Source: Gelidibacter japonicus
Lineage (GTDB): Bacteria; Bacteroidota; Bacteroidia; Flavobacteriales; Flavobacteriaceae
DNA: 64,000 nucleotides
Direction: 5' to 3'
Assembly (NCBI RefSeq): GCF_010725055.1
Contig: NZ_BJKB01000014.1
Location: forward strand, 1 to 64,000
The notes beneath the pieces were generated by a model, which searched no databases, was not told the DNA's origin, and saw nothing but the letters and a program-made list of their open reading frames with translations. The translations under genes and the position numbers were made by a program. Shown one piece after another: positions 1 through 7,530 of the stretch. Numbering within the stretch: the first letter of the stretch is position 1; the number at the start of each line of letters is the position of its first letter.

Positions 1-126
1 ATAGGTTGGCAGATTCATCTGGCAACAAAGCTATGTTTTCAAGTCCGTTCGGCTGACAAACCTCTATAACCAACTAAATTTCAAATATTTCAAAGAACAA
101 TTTTAAGTTTTAATGGGACAGTAATG

Positions 127-154
127 AATTAATTAATTAATTAATTAATTAATT
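127..154. repeat. AATT tetranucleotide microsatellite
   Basis: Seven uninterrupted copies of AATT, followed by AA. A simple tandem repeat of this kind can change length by slipped-strand replication. It lies next to sequence that looks like insertion-sequence debris and does not overlap a recognisable gene. Confidence 0.9.
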
Positions 155-159
155 AATAA

Positions 160-224
160 CGGTCAACTCTATTTAGGGAAGTACATTTTGAATAATAGCG
201 GTCAACACTAATCAGGGACGTACA
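160..224. repeat. 26-bp direct repeat pair, possible IS end
   Basis: Two 26-base units, at 160-185 and 199-224, agree at 22 positions. Both begin CGGTCAAC and end GTACA around an AGGGA core. Read on the minus strand each starts TGTAC and ends GTTGACCG. Paired direct repeats at an end are typical of IS21-family elements, so this could be the leftover end of such an element. No transposase gene is recognisable in the remaining 160 bases, so the assignment is inference only. Confidence 0.4.
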
Positions 225-269
225 AAGATCTACCCTCTCCATACTACCCTCTATCTACCTACTCTCGGC

Positions 270-1472
270 CTATTCCCCATCCACATAATCCTGTAGATAT
301 TCAAACCGTTTTGTGAGCTGACCATCTTTAGTGATTTTGGCGCGTTTAAGGATACCACGTTCATCGTCGTTGAAAAATGCAGGAATAACGTGCTCTAGAA
401 ACATTTCGCCAAACCCTTCACTGGCATCCTTTGGAAGTTCACAAGGTAAATTATCCACCGCCATGACGGTAATGGCATTTTTAGCATCAAATGCAACCTC
501 TTTTTCCGTTTGGGCATCATAGCCGTAAAAAGGATCAGCAATGGTTGAAGCCCTTATAGTAGATGCTACTGGTCCATCAATATCACAACTGATATCTGCC
601 ACAAGATTTATCTTGAAATCTGTTGATTTTGCATCCTCTCGAGTGAATAAATACGGTGCATTGTTTCCATAAAAATGTCCGGCAACAAACAGGTCTGTTT
701 CTTTGGCATAGGGCATGAAATTGCTTTCATAATCTTCTGGGTATTTATAAAACTTTAGCTTGGAGCCAACTTTACCGTCCTTACGTTTGTTATAATCCAT
801 AACATCAATCATACAGTACACGGGTTCCGTAAACTTTGAGGTCAGATAGAGTGCCGTGCTTATTTCTTTTATCTTTAAGTGATCTATGATTTCTTTGGCG
901 CCATAAGCGACTTTGCCTGTCCCAGAAAGCAATATCTTAATCGGCGGAATAGTTATTTTATCCAATTCTCTCTTCACAGCATTCAGATCGTCCAGCGTTT
1001 CCACTTTTGGCAAATTGAACAATCCATCTCTCAATCCCAAGGCTCTGAACCCATTGTAAGCTCCGACCAATCCAGCATATCTTCCAAAACCGATCAAGCG
1101 GGTTCCACTTTGTTTGACGATGGTTTCATGGTCGTACAATTCGATGTTCTTTTTCAAAATTGCTTGGAGCAAACTCCGATTATAGGACTGTTTCTTGATG
1201 GTATGTGAAAAAAAGAAATATTTTTTGTTCGGAATCAGGGCTTCAATCGGAACTTCCTTAACACCCAAAAACACATCTGCATCTGAGACATCATCAGTCA
1301 CTTCAAATCCCAATGCCCTGTAAGCCGAATCCGGGAAGACCCTGATATCACTCGACTCCACAATAAATTCAGCCTGTGGAAATCGAGTTTTGACATTTAA
1401 CAATTCCTCAGGAGAGAATACGACACGTCTGTCTGGTGGGTTTTTACGTTCTTTAATAAGGGCAAATTTCAT
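270..1472 (-). CDS. Saccharopine dehydrogenase-like NAD(P)-dependent oxidoreductase (Lys1/alanine dehydrogenase fold)
   Basis: A 400-residue cytosolic protein that begins MKFALIKERKNPPDRRV, the pattern of the alanine-dehydrogenase/transhydrogenase N-terminal domain. Motifs typical of the yeast Lys1 (saccharopine dehydrogenase, lysine-forming) branch follow: a KEVP segment near residue 72, FFFSHTIKKQ near 86, and RLIGFGRYAGLVG near 125. A nucleotide-binding LLSGTGKVAYGAKE segment lies near residue 182. The family oxidises saccharopine to lysine and 2-oxoglutarate with NAD+, but flavobacterial members have not all been tested, so the substrate is uncertain. Length is normal and the start follows an A-rich leader. 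The gene upstream on the same strand, the EamA transporter, is separated by a hairpin at 1491-1524, so this gene is probably transcribed on its own. Confidence 0.75.
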   Translation of the reverse strand: MKFALIKERKNPPDRRVVFSPEELLNVKTRFPQAEFIVESSDIRVFPDSAYRALGFEVTDDVSDADVFLGVKEVPIEALIPNKKYFFFSHTIKKQSYNRSLLQAILKKNIELYDHETIVKQSGTRLIGFGRYAGLVGAYNGFRALGLRDGLFNLPKVETLDDLNAVKRELDKITIPPIKILLSGTGKVAYGAKEIIDHLKIKEISTALYLTSKFTEPVYCMIDVMDYNKRKDGKVGSKLKFYKYPEDYESNFMPYAKETDLFVAGHFYGNNAPYLFTREDAKSTDFKINLVADISCDIDGPVASTIRASTIADPFYGYDAQTEKEVAFDAKNAITVMAVDNLPCELPKDASEGFGEMFLEHVIPAFFNDDERGILKRAKITKDGQLTKRFEYLQDYVDGE

Positions 1473-1490
1473 ATAAAAATGGAATTAGAC

Positions 1491-1524
1491 ATTCCCTTAA
1501 ATCCGATAGAGATCGGTAGGGAAT
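1491..1524 (-). terminator. Hairpin between the EamA transporter and the dehydrogenase gene
   Basis: ATTCCC (1491-1496) pairs with GGGAAT (1519-1524), and CCGAT pairs with ATCGG inside it around an AGAG loop. It lies 3' of the minus-strand transporter gene and just 5' of the dehydrogenase gene. There is no clean T-tract on the minus strand, so terminator function is only likely. Confidence 0.45.
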
Positions 1525-1753
1525 TTTATTAGTTTAGTCACTCCACGAAAATAAGTCGATTTGAAAGCTTTCGCAAGCATTCCCTAATTAAAATATTTAT
1601 GAGATTTAGTACATATCAATGTGCAGATGGACTTGCCAAGATCCCATGACCAGTTTACAAGTTGATCATTGAATAACTATCGTTCATTTTTATAAAAACG
1701 AGCCCATCCTGATCAAATAATTCAGGACAAATACATTTTAGTCCAAAGGTGAT

Positions 1754-2653
1754 TTATTTCTTTATGGCAAAGAACGGCTTCTCGTAAAAGGTCAGTCGAA
1801 TTCCGAAAAGCAGCACAATTCCCCCAATAACCATTTGTAGCGAAATTTGTTCATCGAGCAACCACCAAGCCAGAATTGACGCCAATACTGCCTGCCCCAA
1901 CAAACTCACAGACACTCGCGTGGCTCGCATATGCTTGGTCGCAAAACTGATAAGCAGCCATGCCAAAAGCTGACATACCACACCTTGTATTACCAATACC
2001 AACCAGCCTGCATTCGAAAAACCCCCGAAAGGCTCGCCCATAGCATAACTCAGTATCCCCAATGCTACCACCGAAGAAAGCAGACTAACCGTCATAAATG
2101 TCATGACCTCGAGCTCACCCAAAATCCGTTTGCTGGTCAACATGTAGATGGCATAGAGCATCCCGGATAAAATTCCGAAAATAAAGGCCAAATTAAAATC
2201 CAAGTTCAGAAATAAATCTAAACCCACCAAGAGTACCATACCTAGAATAGCCACCACGGTTCCAGTCCAAAAGTTCTGTTTTGGTTTATCCTTTAAAAAT
2301 AGAAATGCTCCTATCCCTACCCATACCGGTGATAAATTGGTCAATAGCGTAGCCTGCGTAGCAGTTGATTGTTGAATGGCAATATTCCAGACGCCAACAT
2401 CCAATCCAAAAACAACCCCACAAATGACTGAGAGCCAAAATGCCTTTCGTGACGTCACCTTAAACTGCTTCGTGATAATCACATAGGGCAAAAGGATGGC
2501 AGAAGCTACCGCCATTCTATAAAAAGCAGAAATAAGTCCGGGCGTCAAATTCAGCTTCACCAAAATTGGAAATATGGATATACAAATAATACCAATGGCT
2601 AGCGCAACTCTTGGTTTTGTCATGCTTTTAGGCTTTAAGTTTAAAGTGTGCAA
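1754..2653 (-). CDS. EamA/DMT-family inner-membrane exporter
   Basis: A 299-residue, very hydrophobic protein with about ten predicted membrane helices in two five-helix EamA repeats (roughly residues 15-145 and 160-288). This is the standard architecture of the drug/metabolite transporter superfamily. The second repeat starts with the usual small-residue stretch FIFGILSGMLYAIYML, and the protein ends in a short basic tail. Members export amino acids, purines or other metabolites, and nothing here identifies the cargo. No operon partner is evident, since the flanking intergenic regions are about 280 and 410 bases. Confidence 0.88.
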   Translation of the reverse strand: MHTLNLKPKSMTKPRVALAIGIICISIFPILVKLNLTPGLISAFYRMAVASAILLPYVIITKQFKVTSRKAFWLSVICGVVFGLDVGVWNIAIQQSTATQATLLTNLSPVWVGIGAFLFLKDKPKQNFWTGTVVAILGMVLLVGLDLFLNLDFNLAFIFGILSGMLYAIYMLTSKRILGELEVMTFMTVSLLSSVVALGILSYAMGEPFGGFSNAGWLVLVIQGVVCQLLAWLLISFATKHMRATRVSVSLLGQAVLASILAWWLLDEQISLQMVIGGIVLLFGIRLTFYEKPFFAIKK

Positions 2654-2863
2654 AAGTAGTCTTTAATGATCATTATTTCATTATACTAAATTAGCTATTT
2701 GCGATACTATATTATCCCACAAAATTTCCAATTTCATGATATATAAAGAAAATATCACCATTTTATTAGTCTGTTTTCTACGGTTTTAACGGTCAAGGTC
2801 ATTATGGCATGTTTCCGGACGAATAGTTCTGATGGCATAGTTTTTGAAATAAGTTGGATGAAG

Positions 2864-2897
2864 TTGTGAAGTTAGACAAAACTTTTTGGTAACTTTG
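2864..2897 (+). promoter_or_regulatory. Probable promoter upstream of the structured leader and ssrA
   Basis: TAACTTTG at 2890-2897 matches the Bacteroidetes -7 consensus TAnnTTTG exactly. A TTG at 2864-2866, 23 bases upstream, fits the -33 element. Transcription would begin near 2904 and run through a GC-richer structured stretch into the tmRNA gene. Confidence 0.5.
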
Positions 2898-2903
2898 CAC
2901 GCT

Positions 2904-3062
2904 GCGTTTGCGATAGTGGTTCCGAAGTATTTGGGACTTGAGTTCCTTGAAAAGAGCTACTGCCGAGAGCGTGACCCGAAAGGGAAGCTGCTTATGATTA
3001 GGCAAGCGCATAAATATTGAATATTATCTTTTTAATAAATAGATTCCTGCTTCCGCAGGAAT
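2904..3062 (+). ncRNA. Candidate structured non-coding RNA or ssrA 5' leader
   Basis: This stretch is richer in G and C than the sequence around it, has no convincing reading frame, and follows a good -7 motif. It can fold: TGCC (about 2961) pairs with GGCA (about 3001), enclosing a CCC-GAAA-GGG stem-loop. It ends in a perfect 8-bp hairpin, ATTCCTGC-TTCC-GCAGGAAT, at 3043-3062, just before the tmRNA 5' end. I do not recognise a known RNA family. It may be an independent small RNA ended by that hairpin, or the leader of the tmRNA precursor removed by processing. Confidence 0.4.
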
Positions 3063-3065
3063 TAT

Positions 3066-3458
3066 GGGGTCGACTGGTTTTGACAGCGAGATTTATTGAA
3101 CGGTAAGCACGTCGTGTAATGAAATTGAAACACGTAAAAGACTATTTCAAACTTTTAAACGGCGAGAATAACTACGCTTTAGCTGCGTAATCCGAATTAC
3201 AGTAGGATTTGCTAATCCCTACTAGGTAGGGAAGCTAAATGTCTCTTGAAAGCCCTGGTCAGCGGCGGTCAGCTTAGAGGCATCGTAAAAGTTGACATAG
3301 GGAGCAAAGTGCTTTGATTTGCTCCTGAAACTAAAGAAGCTAAGTTGTAAGTAGGTTGTCTTTAACCAGCTTGCAATCGAAAAAACAAGAAAAGAATAAA
3401 CGTGTAGAAAGCCCTTTGGTAACTTGTTTGGACGAGAGTTCGATTCTCTCCGACTCCA
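3066..3458 (+). ncRNA. ssrA: Transfer-messenger RNA (tmRNA)
   Basis: tmRNA rescues ribosomes stalled on broken messages: it is charged with alanine, enters with SmpB, and encodes a degradation tag. The 5' end GGGGTCG (3066-3072) pairs with CGACTCC (3451-3457) as a 7-bp acceptor stem containing one G-U pair. A T-arm with the GAGAGTTCGATTCTCTC stem-loop precedes it on the 3' side. The encoded tag is GENNYALAA followed by TAA at 3161-3190, the typical Bacteroidetes tag. After the discriminator base the sequence reads CAATT, so the terminal CCA must be added after transcription. Total length of about 393 nt is normal for a one-piece tmRNA. Confidence 0.97.
3161..3190 (+). other. tmRNA tag-peptide reading frame
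   Basis: Nine codons reading GENNYALAA and then TAA. The hydrophobic ALAA end is the signal recognised by ClpXP-type proteases. The resume codon is probably the GGC at 3161. Confidence 0.9.
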
Positions 3459-3463
3459 CAATT

Positions 3464-3484
3464 AAGCGTAACTTCGTTACGCTT
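3464..3484 (+). terminator. Hairpin directly after ssrA
   Basis: AAGCGTAAC pairs with GTTACGCTT across a TTC loop, starting six bases after the tmRNA 3' end. Its 3' arm is shared with a larger downstream palindrome (3479-3540), so the two structures compete. Either could end transcription or protect the precursor 3' end. Confidence 0.6.
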
Positions 3485-3540
3485 TAAAACATAAGAAGTG
3501 CAACAAGTTTACTTGATTGCACTTTGTTGTTTTAAAGCGT
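3479..3540. repeat. Nested 62-base palindrome downstream of ssrA
   Basis: Three stacked inverted repeats share one axis. ACGCTTTAAAAC (3479-3490) matches GTTTTAAAGCGT (3529-3540) over 12 of 12 bases. AAGTGCAA (3496-3503) matches TTGCACTT (3517-3524) over 8 of 8. CAAGT/ACTTG forms the tip. The outer arm overlaps the first terminator hairpin. From 3541 to 3819 nothing else is recognisable apart from scattered TTTTAAAG(C) words. Confidence 0.8.
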
Positions 3541-3819
3541 CTGGACTGCAAGGACAGGAAGTTACATTTACAGAATAGGAGTCATTTGAGAACAGCGAAG
3601 TTAATCACTCCGAATCAAAAACTCATCAAAACTATGATGTAATTTATATCATCGGTAGTTTTAAAGCATAGAAAACACAATTTTTGCATGATTCTATCTT
3701 TTAAGGTGTCGTTGTTTTAAAGTTCTTGAATTATCTTTCTTTAATTTATGACCCATTGTTTTCTTTAAATAGGCTCAATTTAAAACAGCCATTTTATTTT
3801 TTCATCTTCAAGGATCGTT

Positions 3820-4494
3820 ATGGTTTTATTTGTATTAAATTACGAATATGCTCTTAAAACACTTTATATGAGTTCAAATCCAACTACCTCCGACCAAAAT
3901 ATTTCAGTGACATTGCCAGTACGCATAGGCTTTGCTGCTATTGAAACCTTTCTGAAGAAAAAATTCATTGGCACCACTATCAGTAAAAATAACGCTAAGG
4001 GAAAGGCGTCTAATTATTTTAAGATACTGGATCTTAACCTATCTGAAAGTCAAACCGATCCGTATAATCTACAACTAAGGCTCAAGCTACAGACCCTCAC
4101 CCTTATATTCCACAAGAAAGACATTGAAGTGTCGGTTCTAGCGGATTTAAGGTTGGATGTCGAGACCCAACAATTATATGTCGACGCCTACAACATTAAC
4201 AGCAGCGGAAAAAGTTGGGTTGCAAACATTGTCCTGAAATCTATCCTCAACACCTTTATTTATAAAAAAATCATCAATACTTTAAGCATTGATTTACTGC
4301 CCATACTGCAGGAAAAAATCGATCTCCTCAATGCCAGGTTGGCATCAGAGCTCAAGGCCTCAAAAAACATTTCAATTATGGGGAATGCAGAATGCTTTAC
4401 TATTACTCATTTTAAGATCAAAAAAGATAAAATCTGGGTGCTCATCCAAACCAAAGGTTGGTGTGTTATTGCTATTGAAGATTTAGAGGTTTAG
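3820..4494 (+). CDS. Hypothetical protein, weakly DUF4403-like
   Basis: A 224-residue protein of unknown function. It has alternating short hydrophobic strands (VTLPVRIGFAAIETFL, then LQLRLKLQTLTLIF and IEVSVLADLRLDV) and a helical stretch near residues 135-180. That pattern recalls the DUF4403/lipid-binding beta-sandwich proteins of Bacteroidetes, but the resemblance is weak and the protein is about half the length of a full DUF4403 member. It has no signal peptide. The ATG at 3868 (MSSNPTTSDQ) is an equally good start and would drop 16 residues that look unlike the rest. It stands alone, with 414 bases of unannotated DNA after it. Confidence 0.5.
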   Translation: MVLFVLNYEYALKTLYMSSNPTTSDQNISVTLPVRIGFAAIETFLKKKFIGTTISKNNAKGKASNYFKILDLNLSESQTDPYNLQLRLKLQTLTLIFHKKDIEVSVLADLRLDVETQQLYVDAYNINSSGKSWVANIVLKSILNTFIYKKIINTLSIDLLPILQEKIDLLNARLASELKASKNISIMGNAECFTITHFKIKKDKIWVLIQTKGWCVIAIEDLEV

Positions 4495-4908
4495 GATGTT
4501 TTAATTACCAGCATGATATTATTTATACCAACGAAATTGGTCAAAGCGTTAAATTCGGTTGTGTAAATTAAATATCATGATTTTAACCTGATTCATTTTG
4601 ATTATTGAAAGCTAATATGCAATTACATATAAAAATCCTGTTTATAGCATTAACGGATGCCATAGAACCCATTTGATGTTACCTATTGAACGTTTTGAAA
4701 TCTCTATGTCCTGTGAGTTTATCTTTAAGTTCTGCAAATTAAGAATTATCATAAAGATGATACGGGCGATTTGGGATATTTAATAACCATAAAAGCTTTA
4801 GCAAGAGGTGAATTTGAGATATTATTAGTTATTTTTGAGATTGACCGCTTTCTAAAAATCAAACCTGTTCATTCCACCCTATTAATGGAGTGGGATCAAT
4901 AAACATTC
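4495..4908. other. Intergenic region, no gene seen
   Basis: 414 AT-rich bases between the hypothetical gene and the first phosphodiesterase. Only weak inverted repeats are visible, such as ACCAA-CGAAA-TTGGT near 4528. It presumably contains the promoter of the phosphodiesterase pair, but no exact -7 motif was found. Confidence 0.6.
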
Positions 4909-6135
4909 ATGATTAAAAATTATTTATTTGTACTGCTGAACCTCGCATTTATAACCACTGGATATTCACAAAAAGAACGGAAAGTGGTCTTCATTATCGC
5001 CGATGGCATTTCTGCCGATGTCATCGAGCAACATGATTTTCCCAACTTAACTAAACTCAAGGAAACGGGTTCTTACATTCGTGCTTTTCAGGGTGGCGAA
5101 AAAGGAAATTATAGCCAGTCCCCAACCATTTCAGCAGTTGGTTATAACAACGTACTTACTGGGGTTTGGTTCAACAAACACAATGTTCCGGACAATGCTA
5201 TAACAGATCCAAACTATAATTACCCAACGGTATTCCGTTTGCTGAAAGATGCCTATCCCAATAAAAAAATAGCGATATTTTCAAGTTGGGAAGACAATCG
5301 CACCAAACTGTTGGGCGAAGGGTTAAAGGAAACTGGCAAGCTCAAGCTCGACTTTGCCTTTGATGGTTATGAATTAGATACAGAGCGTTTTCCGCAGACC
5401 CATTATTCTTTTATGAATGACATCGACGCATTGGTTGCGGAAAAAGCTGCTCAAACCATCAGGGAAGAAGCTCCAGATCTGTCTTGGGTCTATTTTCAAT
5501 ATACCGATGATATGGGCCATCGTTTTGGGGATAGTCCAGAGTTTTTAGCTGCCATCCAGGATATGGACAGACGGGTTGGGACTATTTGGGAAGCAATCGA
5601 AGAACGCGAGAAAAACCATAATGAAGAGTGGCTCATTATCGTCACTACAGACCATGGTCGGGATGAAGGCAGTGGCAAAGGTCACGGTGGACAGTCGGAC
5701 CGACAACGTTCAGCTTGGATTTTTTCGAATAAAAAATTGAACGAGAGTACCCCGTGGAGGACGGCTTCCGTTGTGGATATTTTACCAAGTATCATTTCTT
5801 TTCTATCGATTGATATTCCGAGGGAGACGTTATTTGAGTTGGACGGCTATTCTTTAATCAGCGACTTATCGGTAATAGATCCAAAAGTGAATTACTTTCA
5901 GAACACCTTAGACATTACTTGGATACCCAATGATTCAAATGATGTAAAGATCTGGGGATCAGCTACCAATAATAAAAAGACTGGTGGCAAAGATACTTAC
6001 ACCTTACTTGGAACGTATCCCAATAGCGATGGGAGCGCCGTTATTCCTATAAATCAAAAAATAAATTTATTTTATAAAATCGTGATTGAAGGAACGAACA
6101 ATAGTATAAATCGATGGTTTATTAATAAAAAATAA
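4909..6135 (+). CDS. Secreted type I phosphodiesterase/nucleotide pyrophosphatase-like protein (first of pair)
   Basis: A 408-residue protein of the alkaline-phosphatase superfamily, most like type I phosphodiesterases, which cleave phosphodiester or phosphate monoester bonds with two metal ions. The N-terminus MIKNYLFVLLNLAFITTGYSQ is a Sec signal peptide. Metal-binding motifs run in the expected order: FIIADGIS near residue 29, SPTISAVGY near 68 with the likely Ser/Thr nucleophile, DDMGHRFG near 198, and TTDHGRDEGSGKGHGG near 246. A C-terminal extension of about 90 residues after the catalytic fold is probably a beta-domain. It lies six bases before a second, shorter paralogue, so the two form an operon. 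The substrate cannot be read from sequence; phosphate esters of lipids or glycans fit the neighbouring glycoside hydrolases. Confidence 0.82.
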   Translation: MIKNYLFVLLNLAFITTGYSQKERKVVFIIADGISADVIEQHDFPNLTKLKETGSYIRAFQGGEKGNYSQSPTISAVGYNNVLTGVWFNKHNVPDNAITDPNYNYPTVFRLLKDAYPNKKIAIFSSWEDNRTKLLGEGLKETGKLKLDFAFDGYELDTERFPQTHYSFMNDIDALVAEKAAQTIREEAPDLSWVYFQYTDDMGHRFGDSPEFLAAIQDMDRRVGTIWEAIEEREKNHNEEWLIIVTTDHGRDEGSGKGHGGQSDRQRSAWIFSNKKLNESTPWRTASVVDILPSIISFLSIDIPRETLFELDGYSLISDLSVIDPKVNYFQNTLDITWIPNDSNDVKIWGSATNNKKTGGKDTYTLLGTYPNSDGSAVIPINQKINLFYKIVIEGTNNSINRWFINKK

Positions 6136-6141
6136 AATACT

Positions 6142-7038
6142 ATGTATAGAATAAAGAATATAACTGCCCTCCTACTCCTTTTACTTTTGAGCAGCCAAAT
6201 GAACGCACAGTTAAAGGACGCTAAGCATGTCCTTCTTATTGGTGTGGATGGCTTAGGCGCGTACGCCATTCCACAAGCTGAGATGCCACATTTAAAAAGT
6301 TTAATGACGAAAGGCTCATCGAGTTTTGAAGCACGGTCGGTATTACCATCTTCGAGTGCAGTGAACTGGGCATCTATGTTGATGGGGGCAGGTCCAACCT
6401 TTCATGGCTATACAGAATGGGGAAGTCAAGTGCCTGAAATTCCTTCCATAGAAACCACAAAAAATAATTTGTTCCCGAGTATTTTCAGTTTAATTAAAAA
6501 TCAAGTGCCCGATGCAAAAACTGCAGCTATTTATAGTTGGGGTGGGATTGGCTATCTTCTGGAAAAAGACGTGATTGATTTTGTGATTCCTACCAAGGAC
6601 GATGAAACGCTTACCGTTTCAGAAGCTTCCCGAATCATTAAAGATCATCAACCATTATTTACTTTTGTCCACCTTAGCGAACCTGATAATGTTGGGCATG
6701 GCATAGGTCATGATACGCCCGAGTATTACGCAGAGTTAAAGAAGGTAGATGAGCGAATTGGAAAATTGATTGCAGCCGTAAAAGAAGCAGGCATTGAAAA
6801 TGAAACCATTATTATGGTAACGGCCGATCACGGCGGAATAGACAAAGGCCATGGCGGGAAGAGTTTAGTTGAAGTACAGATTCCGTGGATTATTGCAGGA
6901 CCCGGCATCATTCAAAACCAAAAGCTCGATAGTTCAATTGTCACTTATGATACGGCAGCAACCATTGCGTTTATTTTAGGGTTGGAAATGCCTCAAGTAT
7001 GGCGTGGACAAGCGATAAAAGAGGTGTTTAAACCTTAA
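6142..7038 (+). CDS. Secreted type I phosphodiesterase/alkaline phosphatase-like protein (second of pair)
   Basis: A 298-residue paralogue of the preceding gene without its C-terminal extension. The signal peptide MYRIKNITALLLLLLLSSQMNAQ is followed by LLIGVDGLG (first metal Asp), SSSAVNWASMLMG (nucleophile region), SEPDNVGHGIGHD (Asp/His ligands) and TADHGGIDKGHGGKS (Asp-His and second His). All expected metal ligands of the superfamily are therefore present. Six bases separate it from the upstream gene, and it converges on the GH20 remnant 27 bases away. A pair of such enzymes may act in sequence, one as diesterase and one as monoesterase; this is inference. Confidence 0.82.
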   Translation: MYRIKNITALLLLLLLSSQMNAQLKDAKHVLLIGVDGLGAYAIPQAEMPHLKSLMTKGSSSFEARSVLPSSSAVNWASMLMGAGPTFHGYTEWGSQVPEIPSIETTKNNLFPSIFSLIKNQVPDAKTAAIYSWGGIGYLLEKDVIDFVIPTKDDETLTVSEASRIIKDHQPLFTFVHLSEPDNVGHGIGHDTPEYYAELKKVDERIGKLIAAVKEAGIENETIIMVTADHGGIDKGHGGKSLVEVQIPWIIAGPGIIQNQKLDSSIVTYDTAATIAFILGLEMPQVWRGQAIKEVFKP

Positions 7039-7065
7039 AATACGCTATTGATGAAATTGCGAATT

Positions 7066-7530
7066 TTAATCGCTCTCAAAGACGTGCTTGGCATAATTCA
7101 ATCCCAAAGCGTCAAACCGTTCTCTCATTTTAGTCAACCGAACTTTAAAGTCTGACCAATCTCTATGTTCTTGTGAGGACCAGACCACTTCTGACAATGC
7201 AGTCATTCTTGGCAACACCATGTATTCAGCATGTTCAGGAGTTTTTATATATTCTGACCAGAGATTGGCTTGTGCCCCCAAAATATACTTGTGAAATTCT
7301 TTAGGAAGCGCCTCTGGAATGATATTTAAACCATATACCTTTTCTACGGAAGTGAAACCGCCAATGGCAAACTTTTCTTTTGCATGATCTTCTTCAGGAA
7401 CCTGATACGCGTCAAAATAGACATGTGATGCCGGGGTCATGATGATATTGTGACCGTTTTTAGCGGCTTCAATAATTTCATCCTCGCCAGTCCAAGATCT
7501 CCAGAACATCACGGCCACTTTGAAAGTTTG
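7066..7530 (-). pseudogene. GH20 beta-N-acetylhexosaminidase, C-terminal remnant
   Basis: Only the last 145 or so residues of a GH20 hexosaminidase survive: VAVMFWRSWTGEDEI, then NIIMTPASHVYFDAYQ, LGAQANLWSEYIKTPEHAEY and PRMTALSEVVW, the canonical end of the TIM barrel. The catalytic Asp-Glu pair and the whole N-terminal half are missing. The reading frame continues upstream into sequence that belongs to the GH5 gene in another frame, so the true homology begins near 7512. A deletion seems to have fused the two genes. No functional enzyme is expected from this piece. Confidence 0.85.

Noticed and set aside
2802-3011. A 69-codon minus-strand frame upstream of ssrA
   Set aside because: Its sequence looks like a random translation of the structured leader and has no family resemblance; the plus-strand promoter and foldable structure explain the region better.
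3222-3461. A 79-codon minus-strand frame
   Set aside because: It lies entirely inside the tmRNA gene.
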